Origin: Bedellia somnulentella
Taxonomy: Eukaryota; Arthropoda; Insecta; Lepidoptera; Bedelliidae
Assembly: GCA_963576735.1 (NCBI GenBank)
Contig: OY755170.1
Location: 27,202,875 to 27,266,874 of the forward strand
Direction: 5' to 3'
Length of the DNA stretch: 64,000 nucleotides
Made by a program: the position numbers and the translations under genes. The notes under the pieces were generated by a model, which was given only the letters and a program-made list of their open reading frames with translations, made no database searches and had not been told where the DNA came from. Positions 1-11,653 of this stretch are shown one piece after another (the first letter of the stretch is position 1; every line of letters begins with the position of its first letter).

Positions 1-117
1 TCTATTTAAATGTGCCTCGGCCACATCGTAGTTTTGCTCACTACATGAAATTGTCGCATTTCCTACCACAATAATAAATTAAACATAAACATACATAAAC
101 ATAAACGTTCGAGCCGT

Positions 118-455
118 TTATCCCCGAAGGGGTTGGCAGAGGTACCAATACTCCTGAACTCACATGGCCAGCGCCATCTAGTTTCCAGAGAAGGTACCCA
201 CGTTTTGCTTAGACAGTGTACTCACGTAATAGGAGGCAGGCCTATCGCCGTTTTGTACGAATACACTGTCACATGACTAAGTACAACTCAGCCATGTGGG
301 TTTCCTCACGATGTTTTCCCTCACCGTTAGCAACCATGATAAATTAACCACACATATGACTTTAGAAAAGAAAAATTGGTGTAGGCCCGTCCCAGGATTG
401 GAACTCACGCCCTTCTGTTTTTCGGGCGGGTGTTCTACCCACTGGACTATCATGT
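118..455 (-). mobile_element. SINE-A copy 1, tRNA-derived, near full length
   Basis: Read on the minus strand, it starts with a tRNA-like head (an A-box-like TAGTCCAGTGGGTAGAAC and a degenerate B-box GAGTTCCAATCC). The body contains GTGAGGGAAAACATCGTGAG, and the 3' end has CCTCTGCCAACCCCTTCGGG followed by a TTTATG-rich tail. The same body recurs at 13584 and 41209. The head is what RNA polymerase III promoters of tRNA-derived SINEs look like. The short ORF across it is a by-product of the repeat. Confidence 0.75.
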
Positions 456-691
456 CGCTCATTAAATAATAGTCATAATTTTATTTTGTTTAAGAAAACA
501 CAGTTCTTGTTTAAAGACTCTGTATTTATTTTTATGTTGAAAAGTACATAAAGTCGAGAGTATTACTGCCATGCCGTGTCATACTTAGGCACGAAGTTCT
601 TTGCCACTGGTCGAGCTTATGTGCTATGAGGCGAATAAAATCTCTAGAAGTTTTCCTTATTGATATAAAATGAAATATATCTAAATATGGT

Positions 692-896
692 CGTGTAGTG
701 CCGGCTTAAAACGTCACTACCCCATTCTACCTACGGGTGTCGTAAGAGGAGACTAATGGTATGGGGCTTTTTAAAGTGATTTTGGCCAACGACACTTTAT
801 TTCTAACATCTTGTCCTATTAATTTCCAAATATGGCTGAGAAGTTTCTAGCTCTTAAGCTCTGGCGTGAGTAAAGTGAGTATATGTATGTATGTCT
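692..896 (+). mobile_element. SINE-B copy
   Basis: It carries the family hallmarks: GTGTAGTGCCGGCTTA at the 5' end, a CGTAAGAGG-ACTAA block, a variant of the GGTTGGAGACCCATCACC block, and a tail ending GTGAGTATATGTATGTATG. A second decayed 3' end (about 905-985, with TTTATAACCGTGAGTCTA) follows directly, so two copies may be stacked here. Confidence 0.65.
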
Positions 897-985
897 TATC
901 CCCTCAACTCCGAAGAATGGCTAACAAGTTGCAAATATTGAATTTGTTACTACCTCTTCAGGAATTTATAACCGTGAGTCTAGAT

Positions 986-2386
986 AGGTACTCAAGTAGA
1001 GATAATCTCTAAATTAGAGTCCGTGATTAATTCTAGATCGCTGACACTTCCATATAACGAAGAGCTCAAGTCAAATCAGTTTAATAAAAATTCTAGAAAA
1101 TATTTACGATCAGAAAAATGTCCATAGTTAGTTTTATTCAGTGACGCGTAAATTTTGTTAAGAAGCAAATCTAAGTTGTCCTGCGATCTGAATATAAAAT
1201 TTCTTCTTAGAGTATAGTTCACTGCACAATTTTCTCACAACTATCTGTTATGGAAGAGAAACTTCAGCAACATAATTTACAAGTCCAGATATAATGATAT
1301 CGGGTAAAATATGAAAAGTATTTATTCCTTGAAACGAATAATGATAATAAAAACTTTAGTAAGACCGAACGGCCCATATATTTTGTTACTGGGCATGTAT
1401 GTATCTTCAATATCTTATATAGAACTCTTTTGCACCCGTACATACTTTAAAGTAATTGTTCACGTTTATTATGCATTAATATCAAAAACTATAATTCACT
1501 AATGGCTTTACATTAAGAATGATTTAATATAGTTAAACATTTAAAATGCTTTGAAGAAGCTACAATTAACACAAAGAATTATCAAGCAAGGATGAATTAT
1601 AATCAAAACCTCGATTTCCATGGAAAATTACGAAGATGTAAAAAATTGAAAGCCCAAAACTCTAATTCTTTTCCGCCACCAACGAGACCAAATGGGTGGC
1701 TGTTATTCTCATCAAACACTACAAAGCTAAAAGTAAATAAGAATAAACGAATACGAACAAATATATTCCTGTTAATCAGTCAGTGTATTTTTCTCATGAT
1801 CAATTATCGAACTCTCTTGTCATCTTTAACTGTTATAAAAAAATACTTTTTATGAAATGGGTTAGTGCTTTTTTGTCCGCACCTCACCACACAGCATCTA
1901 CGTATTTTAATAAAATAATATCTTTATAGAATCGCCATAACTATTTAAACACTCTTCGATATTTTGGAATAAGTATCAATATTTAGATGAACTTTAATTT
2001 AAGTCCACAAATGGACCCGGCGTCCAGTCGTGCTTTCATACGAACATAAACGTGTAGTGCATTAACTAACTTTGAGAAGTTCTCAGTAAATCATACATCA
2101 AACAGCACTCGTAAATATCAGCTCAAAGAGGAAATCCTCCTACAAATAAGTCGAGAAAACCCTTTGATAACTAAAACAAATAAAATGCACTAATGGATTT
2201 TAATACGTTGGAATATACACTATATTCTAACCAAGCTCTTAACGAGTTCTCTTGAATAATTACACGGAATATCAAATCCATTTGCGTATTAGTAACGTAT
2301 ATCTCGTGCAGTACGGATGGATTTTAATCAAAATCTCGCTTTCCAACAACAACAAAGATGTGGAAAAAGATAGAGTCGGTCATATA
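986..2386. other. AT-rich interval, nothing recognised
   Basis: There are only short ORFs without recognisable motifs and no repeat hallmark that I can name. It ends at the left terminus of the mariner element. Confidence 0.5.
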
Positions 2387-3677
2387 CGAGGGCTGCTATT
2401 TATGTATCCGGAACTGGCCACTTACAGAACAATAATTTAAAAAGTAATTACATCATTTAAAAATAGAACTCTTTAGCTTTAGAATACATTTATTTTTATG
2501 TGACTGTCAATTGTTTTCACATCGTAGCGTCATTTTGAAAATTGCGTGTCTTCACCACCATGGATTTAACTCGTGAACATTTTCGTGCCATGATTTTTTA
2601 CGATTTTCGGCGTGGTCTAACTCAAAAACAGTGCATCGATCAGCTTACTTCGACTTTTGGGGATGAAGCACCCTCAAAGACCACTGTGTATCACTGGTTT
2701 AGCGAGTTTAATCGTGGACGATCTAAGCTTACTGATGAAATTAAAGAAGGTCGCCCTAAAACGGTCGTTGTACCTCAAAACATCGATGCTGTCCGGGAAC
2801 TAATAACTCAAGATCGTCATGTTACATATCGTGAGATAGAGGCATCTCTGGGCATTAGTATGACGAGCATACATAAGATACTTCATGAACATTTAGCTGT
2901 AAAAAAAATTTGCTCCCGTTGGATTCCGCACAACTTGAGTATTGATCAAAAACAGGCTCGTGTCGATTGGTGCAAAGAAATGTTAAAAAAATACAACCGT
3001 GGTGCGTCAAAAGCTGTTTATAATATCTACACAGGTGACGAATCTTGGATCTACGCTTACGACCCCGAAACTAAGCAGCAGTCCACGGTGTGGGTGTTCC
3101 AAGATGAGCCGAACCCAACAAAAGTTATTCGTGCAAAAAGCACATTGAAGCAAATGGTCGCTTGTTTTTTTGGTATAAATGGCCATGTAGCTACAGTGCC
3201 TTTAGAGAATCGTAAAACTGTTAATTCGGAGTGGTATACGACCATTTGTTTGCCGGAAGTCTTTGAACAAATAAGAAAGACTAACCGACAACGTAGAATC
3301 ATTCTGCATCACGACAATGCTAGCTGTCACAGGTCGGCCGTCACAACTCAGTTTTTAGAAGCTCAAAAGATCGAATTGACAGGTCATCCGCCGTACAGCC
3401 CTGATTTGGCACCCAATGATTTTTATTTATTTCCAAATGTGAAGAAAAAATTACGTGGTCAACGTTTTTCGAGCCGCGAAGAGGCAGTCGATGCGTTCAA
3501 AATGCACGTTTTGGAGATACCTCAGTCTGAGTGGAAAAAGTGCTATGAAAATTGGTTTCAACGCATGCAAAAGTGTATAGATCTGAGCGGCGAATATTTT
3601 GAGAAGCAATAAAACCATATTAATTGATATATGTTTGTTTCTTTTTTTTATTCCGGATACATAAATAGCAGCCCTCG
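2387..3677 (+). mobile_element. mariner (DD34D) transposon, apparently intact
   Basis: Perfect 27-bp terminal inverted repeats lie at 2387-2413 and 3651-3677 (starting CGAGGGCTGCTATTTATG). Each is bordered by TA (2385-2386 and 3678-3679), the expected mariner target-site duplication. The 1291-bp length is typical for the family. A single uninterrupted transposase ORF fills the centre. Identical ends plus an open ORF suggest a recent insertion. It lies about 17.6 kb upstream of the first recognised nwk exon. Confidence 0.95.
2560..3612 (+). CDS. mariner transposase, full length
   Basis: This 350-residue DD34D mariner transposase would bind the element's inverted ends and catalyse cut-and-paste transposition into TA. 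The ATG at 2560 (context CACCATGG, a good Kozak match) fits the usual 345-350 residue length; the frame also runs a few codons further upstream without an ATG. The N-terminal part (about residues 1-110) is the double helix-turn-helix DNA-binding region, and a WIPHNLS motif (a mariner WVPHEL equivalent) follows near residue 125. The catalytic residues are visible: D in TGDESWIY, D in HHDNASCH, and the third D in YSPDLAPNDFYLF, exactly 34 residues after the second. I see no stop or frameshift. Whether it is active cannot be told from sequence. Copies of such transposases in insects are often mislabelled SETMAR-like. Confidence 0.95.
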   Translation: MDLTREHFRAMIFYDFRRGLTQKQCIDQLTSTFGDEAPSKTTVYHWFSEFNRGRSKLTDEIKEGRPKTVVVPQNIDAVRELITQDRHVTYREIEASLGISMTSIHKILHEHLAVKKICSRWIPHNLSIDQKQARVDWCKEMLKKYNRGASKAVYNIYTGDESWIYAYDPETKQQSTVWVFQDEPNPTKVIRAKSTLKQMVACFFGINGHVATVPLENRKTVNSEWYTTICLPEVFEQIRKTNRQRRIILHHDNASCHRSAVTTQFLEAQKIELTGHPPYSPDLAPNDFYLFPNVKKKLRGQRFSSREEAVDAFKMHVLEIPQSEWKKCYENWFQRMQKCIDLSGEYFEKQ

Positions 3678-3679
3678 TA

Positions 3680-4844
3680 TGTTATCTTAAGTTTATAGGT
3701 GTAACTCATACTACCAGTTCCAATTGAAATTGGCAGACACTATCGATCGCCAACTTTTATAATCTTTCAAACTAATACAATAGGGACTAATTGTGTATGT
3801 AAATTTCATCATGCATTACCACCTAAATGCATTCTTGAAAAAAATAATAAAATTGTTCAATACTGATTCTCCATAAGTTTCCCCGCTTGTCGGAAATAAT
3901 TACAAGAATGGCCGCGCAGTTACTCCGGTAATTATGAATAACAAGGTCTAATGATGTAATGATGATACGTCTACCATCCGCGCCTGACCTACATAGGACT
4001 CTCCTTGTTAACGCAACTATGCTGGAAACTATTTATTATTTTAAGTATGTTATTTTTTAATGAGTATTTTCCCTGGAAATTGTTATTAGTAACTCAATAT
4101 CAAATATTGCATCTGAAATTTAAATCAGTTACCCTGAACCTGCTATTACAATTTGGCACATTGCAAATGAAGTCAACAGTATTAATTAATTAATTATCCT
4201 TTGTTTTAATGTAACTTTCATTCCCAGAACTAAATGAGCTAATTAAGAGAGCCTTTTGCTTCCATACGGATAGTTCAGAAGCCTAACAAATAAAACAATA
4301 TTTCCATATATGATATTTTAGAGCCGCCGTTCACGGATAACTCTAGCAGTCATTGTTAACTGCCGTAGACAACTACACCGAAAACCGCTCGTAGCAGATA
4401 ACTGCTACGAACGAAAGCGGTTCGTGTATGTGTGTGCGTATGAAACTAGAGTTTGCTACGAGGTTGCAGCTTTAAGCACTAATTTCTCTCTCTAATTCAT
4501 CGCCTTTCTCATTACATTGTCTCTTAGAAAAACATTATTTATTTACGATGTACTACTTATATTTCGCTTAGCAGTGCAATTTTTTAAAGGTGAAATTATT
4601 TATAAACACGGCTGTTTATAAAATACAGAGATTACCAAATAAAGATAGAAATTACGAAAATATATTTGCACGGAATCGTTCTAGGGACATATAACAATCT
4701 AATGAAATGAACTAGAATAATATGAGAGAGCCTTGTTAAGAGATTCAATTGTCGAACGAATACGCAAGAAAAAGATCCATAACTCTTGTTATGGATCTGA
4801 CGTCGTAACTGACATAGCCTAAAAAACACGCAAAACTGTCATAG
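3680..4844. other. AT-rich interval with two short hairpins
   Basis: No gene is recognised. A palindromic stretch around 4388-4412 (CGTAGCAG-ATAA-CTGCTACG) and a perfect 11-bp stem with 4-base loop at 4773-4798 (AGATCCATAAC / GTTATGGATCT) are the only structures seen. Confidence 0.5.
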
Positions 4845-4935
4845 TGGCGGCCACGTATCAAACGACGGAGGTATAGGCCTTCCACAATGGACCGACGACT
4901 TGAAAAAGGTCACGGGAAGCCGATGAATGAGGACA
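4845..4935 (+). pseudogene. LINE ORF2 C-terminal fragment
   Basis: One frame reads LPQWTDDLKKVTGSR then a stop, then MRTEL. This matches the conserved W-TDD-KK--G--W tail seen after the reverse transcriptase of RTE/Jockey-type LINEs, with the tryptophan codon replaced by TGA. Only this short stretch is recognisable; the rest of the element is gone. Confidence 0.5.
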
Positions 4936-5192
4936 GAGCTGAATATGAAATGGCTACTGAACATAATTAACTTCCTTTCATAATATATAACAAAACTAAA
5001 ACGAAAGGGCAAGTATAAAAACATTGATGGTTGAAAATAAACAAGCGGGGATTGTTAGTTGCTGCCTACTTCATTGGGCGTGAACCAATAAAAGAAAAAA
5101 AAGATTGGTAAATAGTAATGCAAAACCAATTATTTTGATTGATGAAACTGAAAAACAAATATTTTCAGAGACTATGATGAATTCATTTCAAT

Positions 5193-5353
5193 TGGCCATT
5201 AATGATATTGTCCGATATTGAAATATGCTCTCAGAGGATTTTATTTGCGTGCAAGTTTTCGGAATTCAGGGATTACTGATATGATATGATTTGTTAATGG
5301 AGTTGACAAAGGGGAAAACTGCTAAATGGTTTCATTTGAAATAAATGAATTAA
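5193..5353 (+). repeat. Donor copy of a 160-bp direct duplication
   Basis: Nearly identical to 6684-6845 (starts TTGGCCATTAATGATATTGT, includes GGAATTCAGGGATTACTGAT). See the entry for the second copy. Confidence 0.85.
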
Positions 5354-5574
5354 ATTTAAAGTATGATTCATATATTAAATGTACTTTCTTTGTAAATGAA
5401 AAAAATGTTATTGATTAGTAACTAGTACAACTGATTTACGATTTAACACATAGACACTTATATACAATAAAAATAGTCGTATGCACTTAAAATATGACTT
5501 GAAATCGTCCACGGCTGTAATGAAAAACTGTACACTTTTTTATCGAAACACATACTCGTATAAACATAAATATA

Positions 5575-5745
5575 CTCTCGGCTATGAATTAAAAAAGAAC
5601 CAGAGCTTCAGAATTAGGAATTTCTCAACCACTTTTGGAAATTAAATGGAGGAAAGCTTGTAAAAATGGTAATGAGTGTACACCCAAAAGGCCTAAAAGC
5701 TCCAGTCATCCCGCAAAGTACTCACGAGAAGAAATGGATTAGAAC
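5575..5745 (-). mobile_element. SINE-B, degenerate
   Basis: On the minus strand the family order is kept (5' AAATGGGT-like block, then ACCACTTTTGGAAATTAAAT reading back to the CGGCTATGAATT tail), but with many substitutions. It is an old copy. Confidence 0.5.
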
Positions 5746-6442
5746 TTGCATTTGTATCTAGATGATCATGTTTCTTTTAAATGCTATAAGCATAATTTAA
5801 ATACATATTAAATAACAAATCATATAAAGAGGTTTTTATGCTGCCTTTTAAAACTATGGTATACATAATTTTATTAGTACATAATAATATCAACTATGGA
5901 TCTTAAAATCTATTGTACAAATTATGGGTGAGGCGTCGAAAAAACAACCCCAACAAAGTAAAGTATTCCAAACTAAGTAAAGTCTGAATCAACAGGTTTC
6001 CCAGCATTGCTGTTATTAGCTTCATGTCTTCAACTGGATTATCTCATAAACACTTAGATCAACCTCATTTCAATTTACGATGCAATAAAGCACACTGTAG
6101 CTGGATTTATGTTGTGACACTCTACAAAGTAGTTACATGGCTTGCACCGTTGTGTAGTTCTTCAATTATTAATGTGATAATGAATACAATTTTCGCTTTG
6201 ATGCCGTGATTCAATGTTCGCGGCATGTAGTTAACAATAGCATAAAGAGTCACGTACATGGAATAAAGGTTACCACATTTGTATGGCTGTGAGATTTTCT
6301 GGCTTAATAGGATAGAATTCAGATTAACTCCAAAGTTTCGAATTGTAATACAGAGGGAAAGTGAAAATTTGAAGGATTTCATACAGTTATTAGTACAGCA
6401 CAGATGAAATTCCAGTAACAGTTCTGTTGATACACACATATA

Positions 6443-6671
6443 CGCATGGCTATAAATCCCCGGAAGGGGTAGCCAGAACTAAGGAATTAGAAATTCCTTA
6501 GACACTTTTGGAAAGTTGAGTGGGGTAAAGATGGTAAAACAAAGGTGATGGGTGGTGGGTCTCCAACCGCATCGCCCAAAAATCCCTTAAAACCCCAATA
6601 CCATTAGTCGCCTCTTACGTACACGCACTGTAAAAAATGGGGTGGTGCTATTCTAAGCCGGCGCTACATGC
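6443..6671 (-). mobile_element. SINE-B copy
   Basis: On the minus strand it shows the 5' GTAGCGCCGGCTTAGAATAG, the GCGATGCGGTTGGAGACCCA block and the CTACCCCTTCCGGGGATTTA tail. It is well conserved. Its 5' end is interrupted or followed by the duplicated segment at 6684-6845. Confidence 0.75.
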
Positions 6672-6683
6672 CATACACTGAAT

Positions 6684-6845
6684 TGGCCATTATTGATATT
6701 GTCCGATATTAAAATATGCTCGCAGAGGATTTTATTTGCGTGCAAGTTTGCGGAATTCAGGGATTACTGATATGATATGATTCGTTAATGGAATTGACAA
6801 AGGGGAAAACTGCTAAATGGTTTCATTTAAAAGAAATGAATTAAA
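6684..6845 (+). repeat. Second copy of the 160-bp duplication, inside SINE-B flank
   Basis: It repeats 5193-5353 with few differences. A direct repeat of about 30 bp (AAGCCGGC-CTACATG-CATACACTGAATT) lies on both sides (about 6656-6685 and 6847-6876), so the segment was inserted with duplication of the SINE-B end rather than being a simple tandem copy. Confidence 0.8.
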
Positions 6846-7089
6846 TTAAGCCGGCACTACATGGCATACACTGAATTCTGATGAAAAATGTATGTAATGG
6901 AATTTGACATGTATTGTACCCATTCATTAACACATTATCCTGACAATAACCATCTTTTTTTGTTTGGTTTTAATTAAACTTAAATTTTAGCTTCCATCTT
7001 GTACTCTTATTACCGTTTTTGCAGCCAACCCCAATACTGGCTGAGTAATCGTTGCTTTCTTAAGTTATGGCCCTTTTGAGCTTATATTT

Positions 7090-7690
7090 GAGAGTATTTA
7101 TTAACCGCAAACATTGTTATATGATTGAAGTTAGATGATGCCTCAGATCCCTAGTGATTTGCTTGGTTCGGCGGCTGATATTTCCTGAAGCTAATTATTT
7201 GCAATACATTGTATCCCATATTTGGTTGCAGCTAGATAGATATAGATGTAATTATTAGCAGATTCAAATTTCATGTGCCGTTGGGAAATACGACGTTGTT
7301 ATCTATGTTTATAAATGAGAATGTGTCACACCTGACATTATTACACGGAGATGATTGAAGCTCGGCGATGCAACCACAATGCAACGGTGGCGCCTAGTGA
7401 TTTAGTTGGTTCGGCGGACAACATTTCCCAGAACTAATTCTACGCAATACATTGTACCTCATATTTGGTTGCAGCTAGTTACAAATCCTCATATTGTTAG
7501 TGCTTCCATCAGTCCCGAATTAGATTGCCGTCCGGTCCCCAGCCACATCAGCCGATCACCTGATACTCTCATGCCTCAGAATCATATTTGAAATTAATTT
7601 ATTGCTGACACGAGAAGCACTCAATATTTGAGCGTCCAAACTAGAAATTCAAGCTGGAAATATTCGAACTCCGACGTTGAGTGATGCTCC
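7090..7690 (+). repeat. Repeat family C, copy 1 with a partial tandem copy
   Basis: The main copy (about 7260-7690) is homologous to 23155-23600 and 25787-26205, which lie in the opposite orientation. A shorter tandem piece (about 7090-7240) precedes it and shares TTCGGCGG, AATACATTGTA and CATATTTGGTTGCAGCTAG. A short ORF (7406-7591) ending [18 protein letters not shown] is kept in all three copies. I do not recognise the element class. Confidence 0.7.
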
Positions 7691-8112
7691 ATTGTAACTG
7701 CAAATTGCAATATGGAATAGCTTTTAGAGTGTCTTGAATTCGATTTGCAATATAGCGAGAATAGTTCAACCTGTCCTGATCGATCCCGAAACTTACCAGG
7801 AAACCACCATTATATAATGTACATAAATAAACTGAAGCGATTATAAAAATATTCATTACTATATAATGATTACAATTTCAAACTATAAATGCCATTACAA
7901 TTTAAATATAGACAAATCAATAATGATTTCACTAAACAAGTGCTGACACTAAAGATACCGTATTAAATCTGGAACTAAAAACATATTAAATCGTGTTTTT
8001 ATTATTTGTCTTAAGTACTGCAATTTGTGTGTGTGCGCTCTTTTGTTTCGCTTAGGAATATTGGGCAGAAGTTCTGAATAGCCATTGTTTTCAATTCAGC
8101 GACTAGACGAGA

Positions 8113-8290
8113 TAGCATACATACATACATATTCTAACGCCTTTAGTTCCTATTGGCAAAGACTGTTAATCGCCCCCTTGTACGATCCTTGCAAACCTCT
8201 TTAACTTCAATCTCATCCATCAATATTTTCATACATGCTTTTTTACTCTTCATACTTCGGACACCTGGCTTTTAGGTAGCATATATCTGT
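8113..8290 (-). mobile_element. RTE-type LINE 3' end, degenerate
   Basis: Read on the minus strand, the ORF tail (TGTATGAAAATATTGATGGA, then a GTACAAGG-CGAT-ACAGTCT block) runs into GGCGTTAGAATATGTATGTA. It is the same 3' module as at 16261-16682, but older. Confidence 0.65.
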
Positions 8291-8689
8291 AATATGGCTT
8301 CTAGTGCCAACTACAAAAAAAGCTTTCGAATGTCTTGGTGATTGACCGAACTGACTTGAACCATTTAATCGAAAAACCAGTGAAATTATATTTGAACTGC
8401 TTCAAGTCACATGTAATAAATTTCATATTGAGGTTGCGATTTCTCTGGGGATCACACAACTTATTTTATAGTGAAGGAACCATTTGAGACTTTTTTAAAT
8501 GGCTGCGTTCCTGTAAGGTAATTGCGTATTAAGAAAAAACATCTAGTTAAGGACAAGGTTTATATAATATGTGTCAATGAGTGTATCTAGAAAAGCACTA
8601 TTATGATTTTTGGTAAGGGATTTTAAATCGTTGATATATTTAATAAAATAATAATATTTGACTTTGAGTTTGAATAGAACAATAAAGAA

Positions 8690-8740
8690 CCCCCATATAA
8701 GTGACCTCCTCCCTACCAACTAGGCCACGGATGGCGCCAG
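8690..8740 (-). mobile_element. tRNA-like SINE head fragment
   Basis: The minus strand contains GTGGCCTAGTTGGTAGGGA, an A-box-like sequence, next to a GGCGCCATC segment. No matching B-box or tRNA fold was found, so this is a SINE remnant rather than a tRNA gene. Confidence 0.35.
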
Positions 8741-11489
8741 AATCAAAAATGTTCCGAGAACTTATTTTAATTAATAATGAAACAAAGAGGGAATAACTAT
8801 TCTTATAAACAGTTAAATAATTAAAAGTATGTATGGAGGTTTTAATTTGTAAATAACAACAGATAAGCAGATTAAAAGTGATCTCGATTAAATATAGATA
8901 GACATAGTGGGAGTAAAATTATTACGCGTATTTCATTTAAATACATTTTTAATTAAACATAATGATTTTTGCTGTAGTAACAGCCCGGATTTTCTACTTT
9001 AAAACAAGCTTGGAGCGCACCAGTTACTGGACTGCGCATATTCGATAAGTTTTCCGTCGAACATTTATTTTAAGTAGGTTACAGATGAAGCCTGAACTTA
9101 TAATTTATTTACTTACTTACTTTGCTCCATAAGATAATTAAATATTACTAACAGACCCGCAAACTAATTCCGTCAAAGACTCATTTTTTTTACATTTATG
9201 TAAAGAATCATATCAAATATTATTATAGGGATCATTTACTTACTTATTACCGGTTTATACCGTTCTTTAAATACTGAAAAATATATTGTTACTTTGAGCT
9301 GACTAATTAAAACATATAACATTTAATCACTAATGTAAAAGTACTGAAAAGTTAGTCATATGAAAAGCATTTAGTTACAAGTGGAACAGTACGGAATAGA
9401 CATTAATCATATATTGGACCCAGCTTGCACTGTCGAAAGGCGTGTAAATATTTAATATCTTATTATCATTTATAATAGTTGTTTTATATTATTAGGATTG
9501 ACCTTTTCGAAACAATTTTACATACATTGAATAATAGAACATTGTAGCTCAAAATAACCGTAGCTACTCTCTTTTTGTGGGTGTTGACTGACTAAAAAAA
9601 ATGGCTGAGTAATAACTGATTTTGAAGTTCTGGCATCCCATTCTCGAGATTTATAGCCGTTAGTGTAGTTATGAGAATAATATTATATAGTATTGAGAAT
9701 ATAAGTAACAAAGGATCTTCGCAGAGTATTTAAACAATGCAATATGTCCAGGAAATCTATAAGACCATTGTTTGATGTAAGCTTCAGAGAGAGGAACTAT
9801 AAGTCTCACAAAGCGAACTACAGAGGAAGTAAACAAAGCGACGTACATATTGAAATGAATTTCCTGGAAATGATGTTCGATTGAAATGCAACATCTTATT
9901 TAGTTTACTCTTAGTTGCTAGGATACGGGAAACTAAATGCAGCCAGGGCGACCTCCGCGCGACGAGCGACGCGACCACTGCTACCAATTTTCAATACATT
10001 TTATAAGATTTGATTTAAATTATAATGATTATGATTTTGTACGTTTAACTTAAATTGATATCCTAAATCTGTTATTAAATAATAACCTGTTGTGTTACAT
10101 TTACACTTAACAAATTGCGATTTTATAGGCATTATGATGAATTTTGGTCAACAACGTTATAGGCATTATGGTGGTTGGCTGTCGGCTTAGAATATGATTT
10201 ACTCGTGGGTAATTTAAAATTAATAGCCATACTCATGATAGCCATAGACTCTATACTCATAGATAGGTAGGTAAATCTTTATATCTTCATTATTTTCAAC
10301 ATTATATTTACGTGTATTTGCACTATTTTTTTATTAAAAGTACTCCGTTTCGCAGAGACTAGTATATAAATCATATATTAGTGAATCTATCATTATTTAT
10401 TACAGAATGATGGCTTAATTATCCAATTCTATAATGGGTAAGAACCTAAAAATTGTCGCTTGTTTTGTCGCTCGCCGCCCGCCGCCGTGGCTTGCACTTG
10501 CTGCCGCGGTAATTGGTTCGAGAGCTCCTGAGGGTAACTCGATCAACATCCTCCAACCGTTTCATTAAACATTGGTCTAGAATTTCAATCATTAATTGAA
10601 AACCAGTTTAAAATCCTTCCTCTTCATTGGCTTTACAGATTGTTTACACTTTAGTATTGAAATAAACTTACGAAGCACTTAATTAAATGAATGCTAATTG
10701 AAAAAAAATGTTTTTCTTACATATGATTGGATGGATCGGCAAGCTTTGTTTACGTCATCCTTCTTTAGTTATTCCGCTTAACTTGCTAATGTAATACTAT
10801 GTTGTTTTATACTAGGGACGCATGAAGGCTTCGCGATGGCAAAAAAAAACATTCCATATAATTTCAAGATTATATTCTGTATATAATTTCCCATAGACTT
10901 CGCAAGGGAAATTTAAATTGTGGTTATTCCTCGAGCATATGTCCAATTTAATTTTTTGTCAATCCTTTAACCATCATCAGGGTGTGGTTGATCAGTGTGC
11001 AAAATTTCATGGCAATATTAGGTCAAACCGTTTGGTCGGTTAGCACGTTCAACGGATGAGATTTTTCGCAACAAAGAGGAGCTTTCGCTCGCTTCAGCTA
11101 CAATAATATTCGTAGTAAGATATTAAGATATTAACATCGTCTTATTAATTTCCATAGGAGTTATCAGAGACTATTTCGCCACCTTTATACGATCTTATCT
11201 ATAGTGCCTAATTTACATTACATAATCATTAAATACATGCTCTTTTCTTCCACTTTGGGTGTCTGCTTGTGTTAAGTACCTTTATCTATTTGATCACATT
11301 ATTTATTCGTTTGAATATTTATTTGATCGAAATGTGTCTTCATAATAATCGACCTCCACTCATAATCTTGAATGGGTCCCCGCATCCTTCAGTTTTGTGT
11401 ATCTTCTTTGATTCACTGTGCTATGGTGCTTATTAGGTTTTAATTTATTTAAAAACTTGATCTAAGTGAAAACACAGTGTCATTTTAGC
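8741..11489. other. AT-rich interval with two GC-rich patches and a SINE-B fragment
   Basis: No gene is recognised. A SINE-B 3' part lies at about 9590-9675 (GAGATTTATAGCCGTTAGTG). Two GC-rich patches stand out, 9937-9990 and 10457-10545. The latter contains CGCCGCCCGCCGCCGTGG and could be a promoter or a non-coding first exon of nwk, but nothing proves it. Around 10980-11110 is a stretch resembling dispersed lepidopteran repeats (TTTCATGGCAATATTAGGTC). Confidence 0.4.
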
Positions 11490-11653
11490 TTGCCAGAGCT
11501 TCAGAATAAGAAATTCTTTAGCCACTTTTGGAAATTGAGGAGGAAAAAGATTGTAAAATAAAAGGCTGTTGGGCTAAAACCCTTAGCCGCCACTTTCGAA
11601 CACCCACAGGAACAAATGGGTTAGTGCTATTCTAAGCCGAAACTACACAGCTA
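11490..11653 (-). mobile_element. SINE-B, internally deleted
   Basis: The minus strand carries the 5' GTAGTTTCGGCTTAGAATAG and the 3' GGCTAAAGAATTTCTTATTC blocks, with the central GCGATGCGG block missing. Confidence 0.6.

Noticed and set aside
9937..10060. Missing first nwk exon (ATG CAG CCA ... in a GC-rich patch)
   Set aside because: It begins Met-Gln-Pro as fly Nwk does, but the following codons do not match and no suitable donor follows in phase 0.
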